A stretch of 64,000 nt of DNA from DT-110 sp030148525 (GCA_965227445.1 OZ245751.1:2418001-2482000); one strand, 5' to 3'. Shown: positions 34,661-43,165, numbered from the stretch's first letter. Notes: generated from the sequence alone by a model not told the origin. Program-made: numbers and translations.

Positions 34661-35479
34661 ATGATCGCCTGCAGAACCCTGTTCTTTTTGTTACTCCTGA
34701 CCGGATGGTCGACCAGTCCGCTAAGTGCACAATGCACGCTTCAGCCTAATAATGCAGATGTCCCGACACAGTTCTTACCGGCAACTCTGCGTCCCGGTAT
34801 GTATCCGTTAGGCCTGGCATACCTGTCCATTTATCGATTCCGACAAACCAACCTAATCAACGACAACACCTACCGGATTCCGGGTACGATCAAACAGTTT
34901 TGGTTTACCGACCTAACCACCCGTGATTCCGAAAAGTTAGTGGCAGCCCCGGCTACTGAGCTGCCTGACCCCGATTCTGCCAGCTCTTCCGAGGCATTAG
35001 ACTATCGCCAGTTTGCGGCAGCGTTGGTTAAGGCTAGCCTGGAACAACAGAAAGAGATCGAACAGTTACAACTAGATGCACGAACCTATCAGCAACGCTA
35101 TAATCAACTTCATACCGAATACCAAGACCTGAAAACTAAATTGGAGGCCCTGCAAACCATTGTCGACGAATTACTGGCCGAAGAAAAAAGGCCCGAGGCG
35201 ACCACAGCCCTTCAGCTGACTCCCATCCTCCAACAGAATGATCCCAATCCGTTCCGACGGGAAACGAATATCGAATATTTCGTACCTCCCGGTTACCAAA
35301 CCGCCAGCATCCACCTTTCCACGGTAGAGGGCAAGGTTGTGCGTCGGATCGAATTGACACAAAGCGGACGTTCCACCCTCCACCTGAAAAGGGGCACCTT
35401 CCCCCCGGGCACTTACCAGTACAGCCTGATCATCGATGGTACCCTTATCGATACGAAGCGGATGGTCATTGTTAAATGA
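34661..35479 (+). CDS. Secreted coiled-coil protein with T9SS type A-like C-terminus
   Basis: From the ATG at 34661 the product is 272 residues; an earlier ATG at 34610 would start inside a repeat element and lacks a signal. The N-terminus is a signal peptide (TLFFLLLLTGWSTSPLSAQ). Residues about 110-185 form a coiled coil (EQQKEIEQLQLDARTYQQRY, LKTKLEALQTIVDELL). The last 75 residues (NDPNPFRRETNIEYFVPPGY to LIIDGTLIDTKRMVIVK) look like a Por-secretion-tail type A sorting domain, so the protein is probably secreted by T9SS. This layout resembles tail-fibre-like secreted proteins of Bacteroidota, with no known activity. It follows the adhesin on the same strand but probably has a separate transcript. 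Confidence 0.8.
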   Translation: MIACRTLFFLLLLTGWSTSPLSAQCTLQPNNADVPTQFLPATLRPGMYPLGLAYLSIYRFRQTNLINDNTYRIPGTIKQFWFTDLTTRDSEKLVAAPATELPDPDSASSSEALDYRQFAAALVKASLEQQKEIEQLQLDARTYQQRYNQLHTEYQDLKTKLEALQTIVDELLAEEKRPEATTALQLTPILQQNDPNPFRRETNIEYFVPPGYQTASIHLSTVEGKVVRRIELTQSGRSTLHLKRGTFPPGTYQYSLIIDGTLIDTKRMVIVK

Positions 35480-35817
35480 TGAATGCTCAGTGCTAAATGT
35501 TGAATTACTTCATGCTGCTTGTGAATATTTCTACTTCTGGTCTCTGACTTCAAACCTCTGATCTCCCAATCTGGCTTTCGCTAAAATCCCCCATCCCCTC
35601 ATCCGCTTTAATGGTGGTAATGACGGTTCACGCTCCATGCCCTATGCACGATGCTCTACGCGCTTAAGCACAGTACCGGAATCAAGTGTGGAAAAATAGG
35701 TTAGGTAATGTCAAAACCTCTTCGACGCTGTAGTTCCTCCGGTCATTTCCCTTCCCGGAAACCGAACAAATGACGCCCTGATCATTTCCATAGGTAGAAT
35801 CAGAAACCAAATAACTA
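35480..35817. other. Intergenic region with heptamer repeats
   Basis: No gene is visible in these 338 bases. Heptamer units occur at 35478-35505 (GCTCAGT, GCTAAAT, GTTGAAT), 35537-35575 (CTGGTCT, CTGACTT, CAAACCT, CTGATCT) and 35631-35668 (GGTTCAC, GCTCCAT, GCCCTAT, GCACGAT). The word GGCTTTCGCTAAAA is at 35573. Confidence 0.55.
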
Positions 35818-36198
35818 ATGAAAACGCTATTCACCCTCATCAGCCTTTTACTCGCTACTACCCTATCCGCACAGGACATCGTCGGCACCTGGCAGTGGAC
35901 AGCCGAAAATGAAGAAGGTGAGGAGCAGGCAGCTATTTTAGAATTTGAGGAGGACCTCACCCTTACCATGGACCTGGGAGCCGACGGAACCGTTGAGTTC
36001 GAATCCGATTATATGTACACCGACGGACGACTGTTCATTCGCAGTGCCGACGAAGAAGATGCCTGCGCCGGTATGGAAGGTGTCTATTCCTTCGAACTGG
36101 AAGGCGACATGGCCTTTATGGAGCTGGTCAGCGACGAATGCGACATCCGTAAAGATGCAGCAGCCTCCATGGGTACCATGCTGCGACTTGATCATTAG
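35818..36198 (+). CDS. Small secreted protein, lipocalin-like beta fold suspected
   Basis: The 126-residue product has a clear signal peptide (TLFTLISLLLATTLSAQ). The mature part begins DIVGTWQWTAENEEGEEQAA, which resembles the first strand of lipocalin-like proteins of Bacteroidota (the GTW motif), and continues with strongly acidic strands (LTMDLGADGTVEFESD). Two cysteines near the end (DACAGMEG, SDECDIR) could form a disulfide. It is rich in Asp and Glu. The fold suggestion rests on the GTW start and strand pattern only, and the function is unknown. A 36-bp perfect palindrome follows 4 bases after the stop and probably terminates it. Confidence 0.75.
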   Translation: MKTLFTLISLLLATTLSAQDIVGTWQWTAENEEGEEQAAILEFEEDLTLTMDLGADGTVEFESDYMYTDGRLFIRSADEEDACAGMEGVYSFELEGDMAFMELVSDECDIRKDAAASMGTMLRLDH

Positions 36199-36201
36199 AT
36201 A

Positions 36202-36237
36202 TTACTGAGCTCCTCACTTAAGTGAGGAGCTCAGTAA
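36202..36237 (+). terminator. Perfect 36-bp palindrome, probable terminator
   Basis: TTACTGAGCTCCTCACTT is followed directly by its reverse complement, with no loop bases. It starts 4 bases after the stop of the small secreted protein gene. The absence of a T tract leaves the terminator role uncertain. Confidence 0.6.
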
Positions 36238-36439
36238 ACAATTTCCACCTGACAGGCTTAATTCAAAAAATTATTCTGCAATTAAAAATAATAAAAGCCT
36301 AATTACCTATTTTCCAACTGGCCAGACTTATTTCAAGTGAAATGAGTGTCTGCGTACTTGAAATCTAAGTAACCCCAGAACAAGTATTCTGGTCCAGCGA
36401 AAATATAGTTACCTTAAGGTCCATACCAATCCAACGGTT
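36238..36439. other. AT-rich spacer with two small inverted repeats
   Basis: ATTTCAAGT/ACTTGAAAT (36330-36338 and 36356-36364) and CCAGAA/TTCTGG (36375-36392) could form stems in the leader of the next gene. No gene is seen. Confidence 0.4.
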
Positions 36440-36970
36440 ATGCCAAAGACTACAGACCTTAAAGCATTGCGCCTTATTTTTTTTATTCAGATTGGCTTGG
36501 TGGCACTCATGGGCCTGTTATTCTTACTCGGATCCATCAAAGGAGGTATTCGGGTGGGTGCTTTCTTTTTCACCATTATCCTGGGAGCACTCGGCGCCAG
36601 CGTTTCCCTGCTGCGACAGATACTAGAACAATCACACTTCTCCATTGGCCTAGATAGTCCCTTCAAGGTCTTTACACTGATGATGCCCATCATGTATGGT
36701 ACGGTAATGGCCGGTATCGCCTACCTGCTCTTTATGTCGGGTATCCTTTCCGGCGACGGCGGGAACGGTTTGCTGACCACCAACCTCTTTCCCAATTTCA
36801 TTCATCCCGAAACTAATGAAATGACCCTCATGGAGCAGTTCCGGAAAGTCACTCCTGATGGTATGCAAAATACCGGCAAGCTACTGGTATGGTGCTTCCT
36901 GGCGGGCTATTCGGAGCGGTTTGTTACGGGCATCCTTCGCAGGCTTGAGCAACCATCAGTGGGAGGCTGA
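36440..36970 (+). CDS. Four-helix membrane protein of unknown function
   Basis: I do not recognise this family. The 176-residue protein has hydrophobic segments near residues 12-32, 38-58, 78-103 and 140-158, so it should be an inner-membrane protein. Between helices 3 and 4 lies a polar stretch (GNGLLTTNLFPNFIHPETNE). The last helix reads LLVWCFLAGYSERFVTGIL, a pattern seen in several uncharacterised membrane proteins of different bacteria. There is no signal peptide apart from the first helix. It is followed by a GA-rich heptamer repeat that begins at its stop. No functional clue comes from the neighbours. Confidence 0.75.
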   Translation: MPKTTDLKALRLIFFIQIGLVALMGLLFLLGSIKGGIRVGAFFFTIILGALGASVSLLRQILEQSHFSIGLDSPFKVFTLMMPIMYGTVMAGIAYLLFMSGILSGDGGNGLLTTNLFPNFIHPETNEMTLMEQFRKVTPDGMQNTGKLLVWCFLAGYSERFVTGILRRLEQPSVGG

Positions 36971-37021
36971 GGGGATTTGGAGAGTTGGAGAATGGGGGGA
37001 TTTGGAGAAAGGGAGAATTGG
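36968..37021. repeat. Heptamer repeat (GATTTGG / GGAGAAT)
   Basis: Units GATTTGG, AGAGTTG, GAGAATG, GGGGGAT, TTGGAGA and GGGAGAA begin at the previous gene's stop. Only one arm is seen. Confidence 0.55.
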
Positions 37022-37093
37022 GTCTTTTTGTTAACACTTGACACAGTAATACGCAGGAAGTTCCCCGGGCGTTATTCTTTTAAATCAACACCT

Positions 37094-37456
37094 ATGAAAA
37101 CCTTCTTGCGAATCTCTGGCTTCGCTGTGCTCCTTTTTGTCATCCTTGCTCTGCGTCCTATTATGAATCCCAGCCTGGAAAAGAGTGACCTGGTCATGGG
37201 TACCCTCACAGGTGTACTGGAGACCAACACTCCCGGCGGTGACGTATTCCTGAAGCTGGCCGAGGATGATCGCCGTTTCTATATTAACCGTGGCACGGAA
37301 AACGGTATATCTGCTGACAACTGGAAGGCCAACTTCACCGGCAAACCCGTCAAACTCTACTACGCCCGCCATTGGACGCCATTAGATCCCTTCGGTTCCA
37401 CCAAACACGTTACCCGGGTCGAACTGAAGGAAGAAGTGCTGTACTCGGAATTTTAA
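37094..37456 (+). CDS. Small single-helix membrane-anchored protein
   Basis: From the ATG at 37094 the product has 120 residues; an ATG at 36977 would start inside a heptamer repeat. Residues 4-22 (FLRISGFAVLLFVILAL) form one hydrophobic helix or uncleaved signal, so the remaining 95 residues probably face the periplasm. They contain GTLTGVLETNTPGGDVFLKL, RRFYINRGTENGI, WKANFTGKPVKLYYARHWTP and HVTRVELKEEVLY, which reads as a small beta barrel. I cannot name the family. It precedes a broken Crp/Fnr gene on the same strand. Confidence 0.75.
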   Translation: MKTFLRISGFAVLLFVILALRPIMNPSLEKSDLVMGTLTGVLETNTPGGDVFLKLAEDDRRFYINRGTENGISADNWKANFTGKPVKLYYARHWTPLDPFGSTKHVTRVELKEEVLYSEF

Positions 37457-37470
37457 ATTCACCCGATTAA

Positions 37471-37953
37471 TTACCAAATGGTGACGTTTGCCGGGAGGTA
37501 AACTTTGTGGAGTCGGGAATCCTGCGGGTATTCGCGATTGACACCGACGGACGCAAGGTCACCAAGTATTTCACCCGGGCCGGCCAATTCATCGTTGAAC
37601 TCGATAGCTATTACAATCGCACCCCTAGCGAAAACGCCTTTCAGGCGGTCGTAGCCACTCGTATACACTCCATCCGTCAATCCGTATGGCAAAAACTCAA
37701 CGAAGAGATCCCTCAGCTTTTCATCCTGTCCAAGAGCCTGACCGAAGCTACCCTGCTCAACAAACTGAAAGACAATGATTTTCTAAACTTCGGCACCGCC
37801 CGCGATAAATACCAGGCCTTTCTCGATCGGTATCCGGACCTGGCCCTGCGGGTACCCCAACAACACATCGCCAGCTACCTGAAGATTACTCCCCAGTCGT
37901 TGAGCCGCATTCGACGGCAAGTACAAAGTGGCGACCGGAAGTCGGATGGTTAA
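37471..37953 (+). pseudogene. 5'-truncated Crp/Fnr-family transcription regulator
   Basis: The frame reads GDVCREVNFVESGILRVF, which is the standard cyclic-nucleotide-binding barrel core of Bacteroidota Crp/Fnr regulators (usual form G.ICr.i.FV..GllR), then FTRAGQFIVELDSYY and on to the C-terminal helices, ending VPQQHIASYLKITPQSLSRIRRQV, a helix-turn-helix. About 45 N-terminal residues that start the barrel are missing: a stop lies at 37468-37470 and no ATG is in frame. A GTG at 37507 with GGGAGG eight bases before could in theory start a 148-residue protein, but it would lack half the sensor barrel. I treat it as a decayed gene; a functional short form is possible. Confidence 0.65.
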
Positions 37954-37961
37954 TAATGTCT

Positions 37962-38128
37962 GGAATGTTTAATTTTTAATGTTTAGTTTTTAATTGTTGG
38001 AAAACCCAACTCAAGGTCAAGTCACTCGAGTCTCTTCTTTCCCTTACAGTCCCTCCAGTCTCAACGCCGCCGTCAGCCGTGCCTGCCTGCCGAATCCCTT
38101 CGGGCATATGCCTTTGCGTAGGCAGGAA
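37962..38128. repeat. Mixed heptamer arrays and a CCTGCC...GGCAGG hairpin
   Basis: TTAATTT/TTAATGT units (37962-37999) are followed by AAGTCAC, TCGAGTC, CAGTCCC and TCCAGTC units (38017-38066), then the hairpin CCTGCCTGCCG...GCGTAGGCAGGAACC (38079-38128), a family also found three times at 58.5-58.75 kb. Confidence 0.6.
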
Positions 38129-38139
38129 CCATGTACCTC

Positions 38140-39693
38140 CTACCCTTCCTCCAGCGCAGCATTGAGCATCGATTTATCGCCCGTCATTTCCCAATAGATC
38201 AGGGAAAGCGGGATTTGTCCTGATTCATGGAAGGTTTCTACGAAGGTGCGTAAGGAAAATGGTTCGTCGAGATCTTGGGCGTAGGTAGCAAGTAGTCGTT
38301 CTACCTCCAATCGACCTATGACATAACTTGTACCGAGCCCGGCATGTTGCAGGTAGCGATGTTCCAGACGAGCCAGTTCGCCCCGGTCTATTTTTTGTTG
38401 AAACCTTTCGGGCATCCAGGTCGCAGCCTGTCGGGTGGCCTCCGCATGGTCTGCCTCCAGGCCGTGTTGCAGGAGCGCACCGTAGGCCCTGGCAGCGCGT
38501 TGAGCCAGCAACGACCAGGCAAATTCACGGCTGCTCGGACTTTTCGTTTCCAAAGCCGTTTGTAGTAAAAAGGCTTCCATCCCCGAGGGCATGCGGGCAT
38601 TATAGATCATAGTATTGGCATGGGCCCTACGGATGGAACTCAGTGAACTGGCATTACCCCGACTTATCATGTCGGTCCAGTTACGGGTGCTACCTACGTT
38701 CCGATCACCTACTTCCTGATCAAAAGTGTTCGCCTCCAGAATACCAACCCTTTCCAGGTATTGCACGAACTCCTTAAAGGTTTCCATTCGGGTGGCCGTC
38801 GAACCAGCCAAATCCTCGCTGGTACGGTTGCGATTTTCTTCAATGTACAGATGAGCGAGTGCCTGGGTCAGATCACGTTCAACCAGGAGTTTCTCATCTT
38901 CCCAGGTATAAGGTAATAAATGGACGTTCTGTAAATTCCAGGTGTACTCCAACTCTCCTACGCCTGATTCGACGTTTTTTTGATCGGCTTCCGCCAAAAG
39001 CCAATCCACAAAACCATCCGATTCGGCAGCTGCTTCCCGGGCTGCCTCCGCCAGTGCCGGCATGGAGGTCTCCATTTTTGTGGCTAATCGGTTAAGGTCT
39101 TCCGACTGGCGACGGAAGGATTCAATACCCAGCAGCCAAAGATCTCGTGCATCGCCTGTAAGGTTAGTCCGTGCTTGTTCCCAGAGCGCAGGTGCTTTGC
39201 TCAAATGGTTGGAAAGTTCTTCCACTGCCGTGGAGGTCAGCTGGTCCGCCGGATTAGTCAGGGTGAAACTTCCCGGAATACGCGGGCTAAGGACGGCATC
39301 CGGATCAGCCATCGCATCCGCGTACCAAACGTAAAAAGCCGGATCGCGCTGCCAGGGCTTCTTCACCCGGTGCGCAAATATCATGGCGTTCATATCGGAC
39401 CATACTACGTACCAATCCACCTGTTGTGATACTGACCAGTCGGTAATATCCATGGCCTCCAACCGCTTCTTCCAACGGTCCAGCTCCCGGTATTGGGCCT
39501 GCATGGTCGCCTCCCGGTAATCGGGCACCCCATTGATCATATCCGGCTCCAGGGTTGCCTGCCAATCGATAAAAAATTGTTCCAGTGCCTCGTAGCTGTC
39601 CGGCACGCCCTTCATTCCTCCCCGGGGAGGCTCGGAGTTAGTACATTGAAACAGGACACAGGATAAGAAGGTCAGCAGCAGGTATCTGGCCAT
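38140..39693 (-). CDS. DUF885-family lipoprotein, probable non-canonical peptidase
   Basis: The ATG at 39693 gives 517 residues with a lipoprotein signal (YLLLTFLSCVLFQC, Cys near residue 16). The rest is helical and resembles DUF885 proteins, metal-dependent peptidase-like lipoproteins: the C-terminal GLGTSYVIGRLEVERLLATY and LRTFVETFHESGQIPLSLI match the end of that family. However, the metal motif normally read as HE..PGHHLQ appears here as MPSGMEAFLLQ, so I see neither HE nor the HH pair. It may be inactive or have changed function. It stands alone and its upstream region contains no clear promoter. The family call is moderate and the lack of the motif is read from sequence. Confidence 0.75.
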   Translation of the reverse strand: MARYLLLTFLSCVLFQCTNSEPPRGGMKGVPDSYEALEQFFIDWQATLEPDMINGVPDYREATMQAQYRELDRWKKRLEAMDITDWSVSQQVDWYVVWSDMNAMIFAHRVKKPWQRDPAFYVWYADAMADPDAVLSPRIPGSFTLTNPADQLTSTAVEELSNHLSKAPALWEQARTNLTGDARDLWLLGIESFRRQSEDLNRLATKMETSMPALAEAAREAAAESDGFVDWLLAEADQKNVESGVGELEYTWNLQNVHLLPYTWEDEKLLVERDLTQALAHLYIEENRNRTSEDLAGSTATRMETFKEFVQYLERVGILEANTFDQEVGDRNVGSTRNWTDMISRGNASSLSSIRRAHANTMIYNARMPSGMEAFLLQTALETKSPSSREFAWSLLAQRAARAYGALLQHGLEADHAEATRQAATWMPERFQQKIDRGELARLEHRYLQHAGLGTSYVIGRLEVERLLATYAQDLDEPFSLRTFVETFHESGQIPLSLIYWEMTGDKSMLNAALEEG

Positions 39694-39782
39694 GATGTTT
39701 TTATACCTTAGACCTGTCTTCTCCATTATTTGTTCTCGGGAAAATGGAGAAGGTAGACACCAAATATCGATTCTATAACTGT

Positions 39783-39820
39783 AACCTCACCTCACACCCC
39801 AAACCTCACACCTCAAACCT
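39783..39820. repeat. CCTCACA/CCTCAAA heptamer array at a stop codon
   Basis: Units CCTCACC, TCACACC, CCAAACC, TCACACC and TCAAACC run into the next gene, whose stop codon (39813-39815) lies within the array. Confidence 0.6.
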
Positions 39821-40562
39821 TTTCAATTAGGTATTTCCAGTACCGCTTCGGCACGTGCTGCACGTGCAGCTTCATGTTCCTCCGTTCGGGAATGTCGACC
39901 GCTTTGAAGTAGGTTTTCCACAGTTCTTGGTAGTCTTTTTCCGTATCGGTAAGCCAGTCGCGTTGCAGACGCACGTGCTGGGACTCGGTGAGGGTGGTGA
40001 AGCGCATGCCTTCGCGGTCGTACAGTAATCCGTAGTGGCGCTGTACATCGTAGATCAGCCAGTCCTGTGCCGGATAGCGTTCGCGGAAGTGGTTACCGAT
40101 GAGGGGTAGTACATTAAAGTCGGGCTCGATCAGAGAAACGTAGAGGCCATCTTTGGTTTTCTGGAAGCGCACGAAGGCGTGCATGCGGTGCACCTCCCGG
40201 CCGATCTGCTTACCGATCTGTTGCAGGCGCAGAATGAGCGGGTCCCGATAATCAGACAGAGCCGCTCCCCCGTCGGTCAGTAATCGTCGGATGGTATGCA
40301 GGATAACGCGTTCCAGATCATCTTGTTCCGACAGGAAACAGCGGTATAACGCTTTGGTCGTCTTTTTACCGCCCAGATCCTCCAGTTTTTGCCGGACACG
40401 GCCAGCCTTGCCCTGATCCGTTTCCACGAAGGATTTTTCCGCGAACAGATCACCGGTGACAGGTCCGTCGCCTTCGATCCGCAGGTCAGGTATGCGGAGG
40501 CGAAAGCCCTCGAAGACGGCCGTTAGTAACCCCTCAAAGGTTCCATCGTAGGTCAGGATCAT
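39813..40562 (-). CDS. TIGR03915-family putative DNA-repair protein
   Basis: The 249-residue protein matches the TIGR03915 / DUF4130 family, found almost always next to a TIGR03916 radical-SAM protein and proposed to act in DNA repair or modification. Visible landmarks are LTYDGTFEGLLTAVFEGFRL at the N-terminus, VHRMHAFVRFQKTKDGLYV, the PDFNVLPLIGNHFRERYPAQ segment, WLIYDVQRHYGLLYD and the C-terminal VPKRYWKYLIEK. The start ATG overlaps the stop of the radical-SAM gene by 4 bases, so they are translationally coupled. There is no signal peptide. The reaction is unproven. The stop codon lies in a heptamer repeat, so the last codons (K-V) come from repeat sequence. Confidence 0.9.
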   Translation of the reverse strand: MILTYDGTFEGLLTAVFEGFRLRIPDLRIEGDGPVTGDLFAEKSFVETDQGKAGRVRQKLEDLGGKKTTKALYRCFLSEQDDLERVILHTIRRLLTDGGAALSDYRDPLILRLQQIGKQIGREVHRMHAFVRFQKTKDGLYVSLIEPDFNVLPLIGNHFRERYPAQDWLIYDVQRHYGLLYDREGMRFTTLTESQHVRLQRDWLTDTEKDYQELWKTYFKAVDIPERRNMKLHVQHVPKRYWKYLIEKV

Positions 40563-41827
40563 GCCAACAAGGGTTGGGGAGTGGCAAACAAATCAAGTTG
40601 ATTGGTCATTTTTTTTTGCTTCGCTCCGTGCAGTACCTGATGGCGAATGATATCCGGATCGTACCCCAGGTGCAGGTAATCGCGGTCGGCCGTCAACACG
40701 AAGTACTTGGCCCGCTTCCAGACCACCCCCATCTTGCGCAGGTGCTCGCGGCGCAATTTCCCGAAGCGACGGCTCGATATGATCTTTCCGGCTGATTTTT
40801 GCCCGATACCCGGCACCCGCAATATCCACTCGTAATCGGCCGTATTCACGTCTATTGGAAAGTGTTCGGGATTACGCAGGGCATACGCCAGCTTTGGATC
40901 CACTTCCTGGTCGAGTTGCGGGTGCGCATCGTCGACGATCTCCTGCACCTTAAACCCATAGAATCGCAGCAGCCAGTCGGCCTGGTACAGGCGGTTTTCC
41001 CGCACCAGGGGTGTACGGTCCACCTGCGGCACACGGGCATCGGTGCTGATGGGCACGTACCCGCTGTAGTATACCCGTTTGAGCTTCTGATCCTGATACA
41101 GGTTATCGGCCAGTTGCAGTACCTGTTGGTCGGTTTCGGGAGTGGCTCCGATCACCAGTTGGGTACTTTGCCCACCGGGTGAAAAGGTAGGTGCTTTTTT
41201 CAGGGATCGCCGTTCGGCTTTGTAGCCGGCGATGCGTTCCCGCAAAAAATTCATGGGCTGGTAGGCGGTGGCGTAGTCTTTTTCGGGGGCTACCTTTTTC
41301 AGGCTGCGCTCGGAAGGAATCTCCAGATTGACGCTCAGGCGATCGGCGTACAGACCGGCTTCGTGAATGAGCTCATCACTGGCTCCCGGAATGGCTTTCA
41401 GGTGGATGTAGCCGTTGAACTGATGCTCTTCCCGCAGCTTTTTGGCAATCCGCGCCAGGCGCTCCATGGTGTAATCCACGTCCTTAAAGATACCCGAACT
41501 CAGGAACAGACCTTCAATGTAGTTTCGGCGATAGAAATGCATGGTCAGATCCACCACTTCCTGCACCGTGAAGGCTGCCCGTTTGATATCGTTCGAGCGA
41601 CGACTCACGCAGTAGGCACAATCAAAGATGCAGTGGTTGGTGAGCAGGATCTTCAATAAAGAGACACAGCGACCGTCCTGGGTATAGGTATGGCAAATGC
41701 CCATGCCCGTGGCGTTACCCAGTCCGGTCGCGGTGTTTTTCCGTTTGCTCCCGCTCGATGCGCAGGAGACATCGTATTTGGCGGCATCGGCCAGTATGGC
41801 CAACTTTTCCTGTAAGCGCTGATTCAT
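40559..41827 (-). CDS. TIGR03916-family radical-SAM protein, putative DNA repair/modification
   Basis: This 422-residue protein binds a 4Fe-4S cluster and S-adenosylmethionine. The cluster cysteines are in TNHCIFDCAYCVSRRSND (CxxxCxxC, about residues 70-80). Then come IEGLFLSSGIFKDVDYTMER, YIHLKAIPG, RLSVNLEIPS and TQLVIGATPETDQQVL. A helix-hairpin-helix near residue 340 (ILRVPGIGQKSAGKIISSR) gives DNA contact. These features define the TIGR03916 family, paired with TIGR03915. It is the first gene of the pair and overlaps its partner by 4 bases. The substrate is not known, although a DNA-lesion or modified-base role is the usual inference. Confidence 0.92.
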   Translation of the reverse strand: MNQRLQEKLAILADAAKYDVSCASSGSKRKNTATGLGNATGMGICHTYTQDGRCVSLLKILLTNHCIFDCAYCVSRRSNDIKRAAFTVQEVVDLTMHFYRRNYIEGLFLSSGIFKDVDYTMERLARIAKKLREEHQFNGYIHLKAIPGASDELIHEAGLYADRLSVNLEIPSERSLKKVAPEKDYATAYQPMNFLRERIAGYKAERRSLKKAPTFSPGGQSTQLVIGATPETDQQVLQLADNLYQDQKLKRVYYSGYVPISTDARVPQVDRTPLVRENRLYQADWLLRFYGFKVQEIVDDAHPQLDQEVDPKLAYALRNPEHFPIDVNTADYEWILRVPGIGQKSAGKIISSRRFGKLRREHLRKMGVVWKRAKYFVLTADRDYLHLGYDPDIIRHQVLHGAKQKKMTNQLDLFATPQPLLA

Positions 41828-41893
41828 GGACGAAACATAAACAAAAAATGTTTATTTATTCGTGAATCAAACACAAATTATGTCAAAATTTGG

Positions 41894-43165
41894 TTAAACG
41901 GTCAGTTCCTCAGCGGGTACGGGAATAGCCGCCAGTGCCCGGTCCAGGTCGGCGATCAGATCATCGGGGTGCTCCACCCCTACCGACAGTCGTACCAGGT
42001 TATCGTGAATACCCATGGCTACCTTATCCTCCGGCGCGATCCCGGCGTGGGTCATACTGGCCGGGTGTTGGGCCAGGGATTCGGTACTGCCCAGGCTTAC
42101 GGCCAGCTTGACCAGCTTCAGGTTATTCAGGAAGGCAAAGGCTTCTTTTTCGCCTCCCTTCACTTCGAAGGAAACCATGGCCCCCGGTGCACTGCACTGG
42201 CGCTGGTAGATGCGGTAGGATTCTCCGTCGGCCTCGGTTAGCAGTCCCAGGTAGTGCACCTGCCTCACCGCCGGATGATCGGCCAGGTATTCAGCTACCC
42301 GCTGTGCGTTGGTCAATTGTTTATCCATGCGCACTTTGAGGGTTTCCAGCGAACGCATCAGCAACCAACCGGTCCAGGGGCCGGCCATATTGCCGAGGAA
42401 CGTTCGCATCGTCTTGATGCGCTGCATGCGCTCGGCGTCGCCCAATACGGCACCAGCGATCACATCGGAGTGGCCGCCAATGTATTTGGTGGCGGAATAC
42501 ATCACCAGATCGGCCCCGTGCTCCAGCGGATGCTGCCATAGTGGTCCCAGGTAAGTGTTATCCACTGCTACCACGGGCCGCTCCCCTTCCAGGGCAAAGC
42601 GATCGGCCAGCTCGCGCATGGCCCGGATATCGATCAGGGTATTGGTCGGATTGGCCGGTGTTTCCACGTAGACCATGGCCAGCGCATCTTCCAGACCGGC
42701 TTCGCGGACCTTCTGTTCGATCTCATCGACTCCCATATCCGGGTCGTACGCCATGACATGAATCCCGAATTCCGGCAAAATATGCTCTACGAAGTGGGCC
42801 GTGCCGCCGTAGACCGGACGGCTATACAGCAACAGATCGCCCGGGCGCAGGAATTCCATCAACACCGTGGTGATCGCCGACATACCGCTTTCAAATACAG
42901 CACAATCCTCGGCCTCGTCCCACAGCGCCAAACGACCTTCCAGGATCTCCAGGTCGGGGTTGTTCAGGCGGCTGTAGATCAGGCCTGTCTGCTCTTCCTG
43001 TTCTTTTTCACGCAGGCCGTAGGCTAATTCGAAATAGGCCTTGCCTTCTTCGGCCGATTTGAATACAAAAGTGGACGTTTGGAAGATCGGACACTTAATG
43101 GCTCCCTCCGACCAGTGCGGATTGTAGCCGTGCGACATCATAAGACTTTCTGGATGCATTTTCAT
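41894..43165 (-). CDS. Cystathionine gamma-synthase/methionine gamma-lyase family PLP enzyme
   Basis: This 423-residue enzyme uses pyridoxal phosphate to make or break sulfur bonds of homoserine-derived amino acids. From the ATG at 43165 the N-terminus reads MKMHPESLMMSHGYNPHWSE, as in Bacteroidota homologues; the earlier ATG at 43201 adds 12 unrelated residues. The cofactor region is SGMSAITTVLMEFLRPGD and the Schiff-base Lys is in LVMYSATKYIGGHSDVIAGA. ETPANPTNTLIDI, VAVDNTYLGPLWQHPLEHGA and SLGSTESLAQHPASMTHA complete the family pattern. Sequence does not tell a synthase from a lyase, and no met genes are near, so either is possible. It is a single-gene unit. Confidence 0.88.
   Translation of the reverse strand: MKMHPESLMMSHGYNPHWSEGAIKCPIFQTSTFVFKSAEEGKAYFELAYGLREKEQEEQTGLIYSRLNNPDLEILEGRLALWDEAEDCAVFESGMSAITTVLMEFLRPGDLLLYSRPVYGGTAHFVEHILPEFGIHVMAYDPDMGVDEIEQKVREAGLEDALAMVYVETPANPTNTLIDIRAMRELADRFALEGERPVVAVDNTYLGPLWQHPLEHGADLVMYSATKYIGGHSDVIAGAVLGDAERMQRIKTMRTFLGNMAGPWTGWLLMRSLETLKVRMDKQLTNAQRVAEYLADHPAVRQVHYLGLLTEADGESYRIYQRQCSAPGAMVSFEVKGGEKEAFAFLNNLKLVKLAVSLGSTESLAQHPASMTHAGIAPEDKVAMGIHDNLVRLSVGVEHPDDLIADLDRALAAIPVPAEELTV

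Noticed and set aside
37478..37500. ATG as a possible start of the Crp/Fnr gene
   Set aside because: It is out of frame with the conserved barrel and hits a stop at once.
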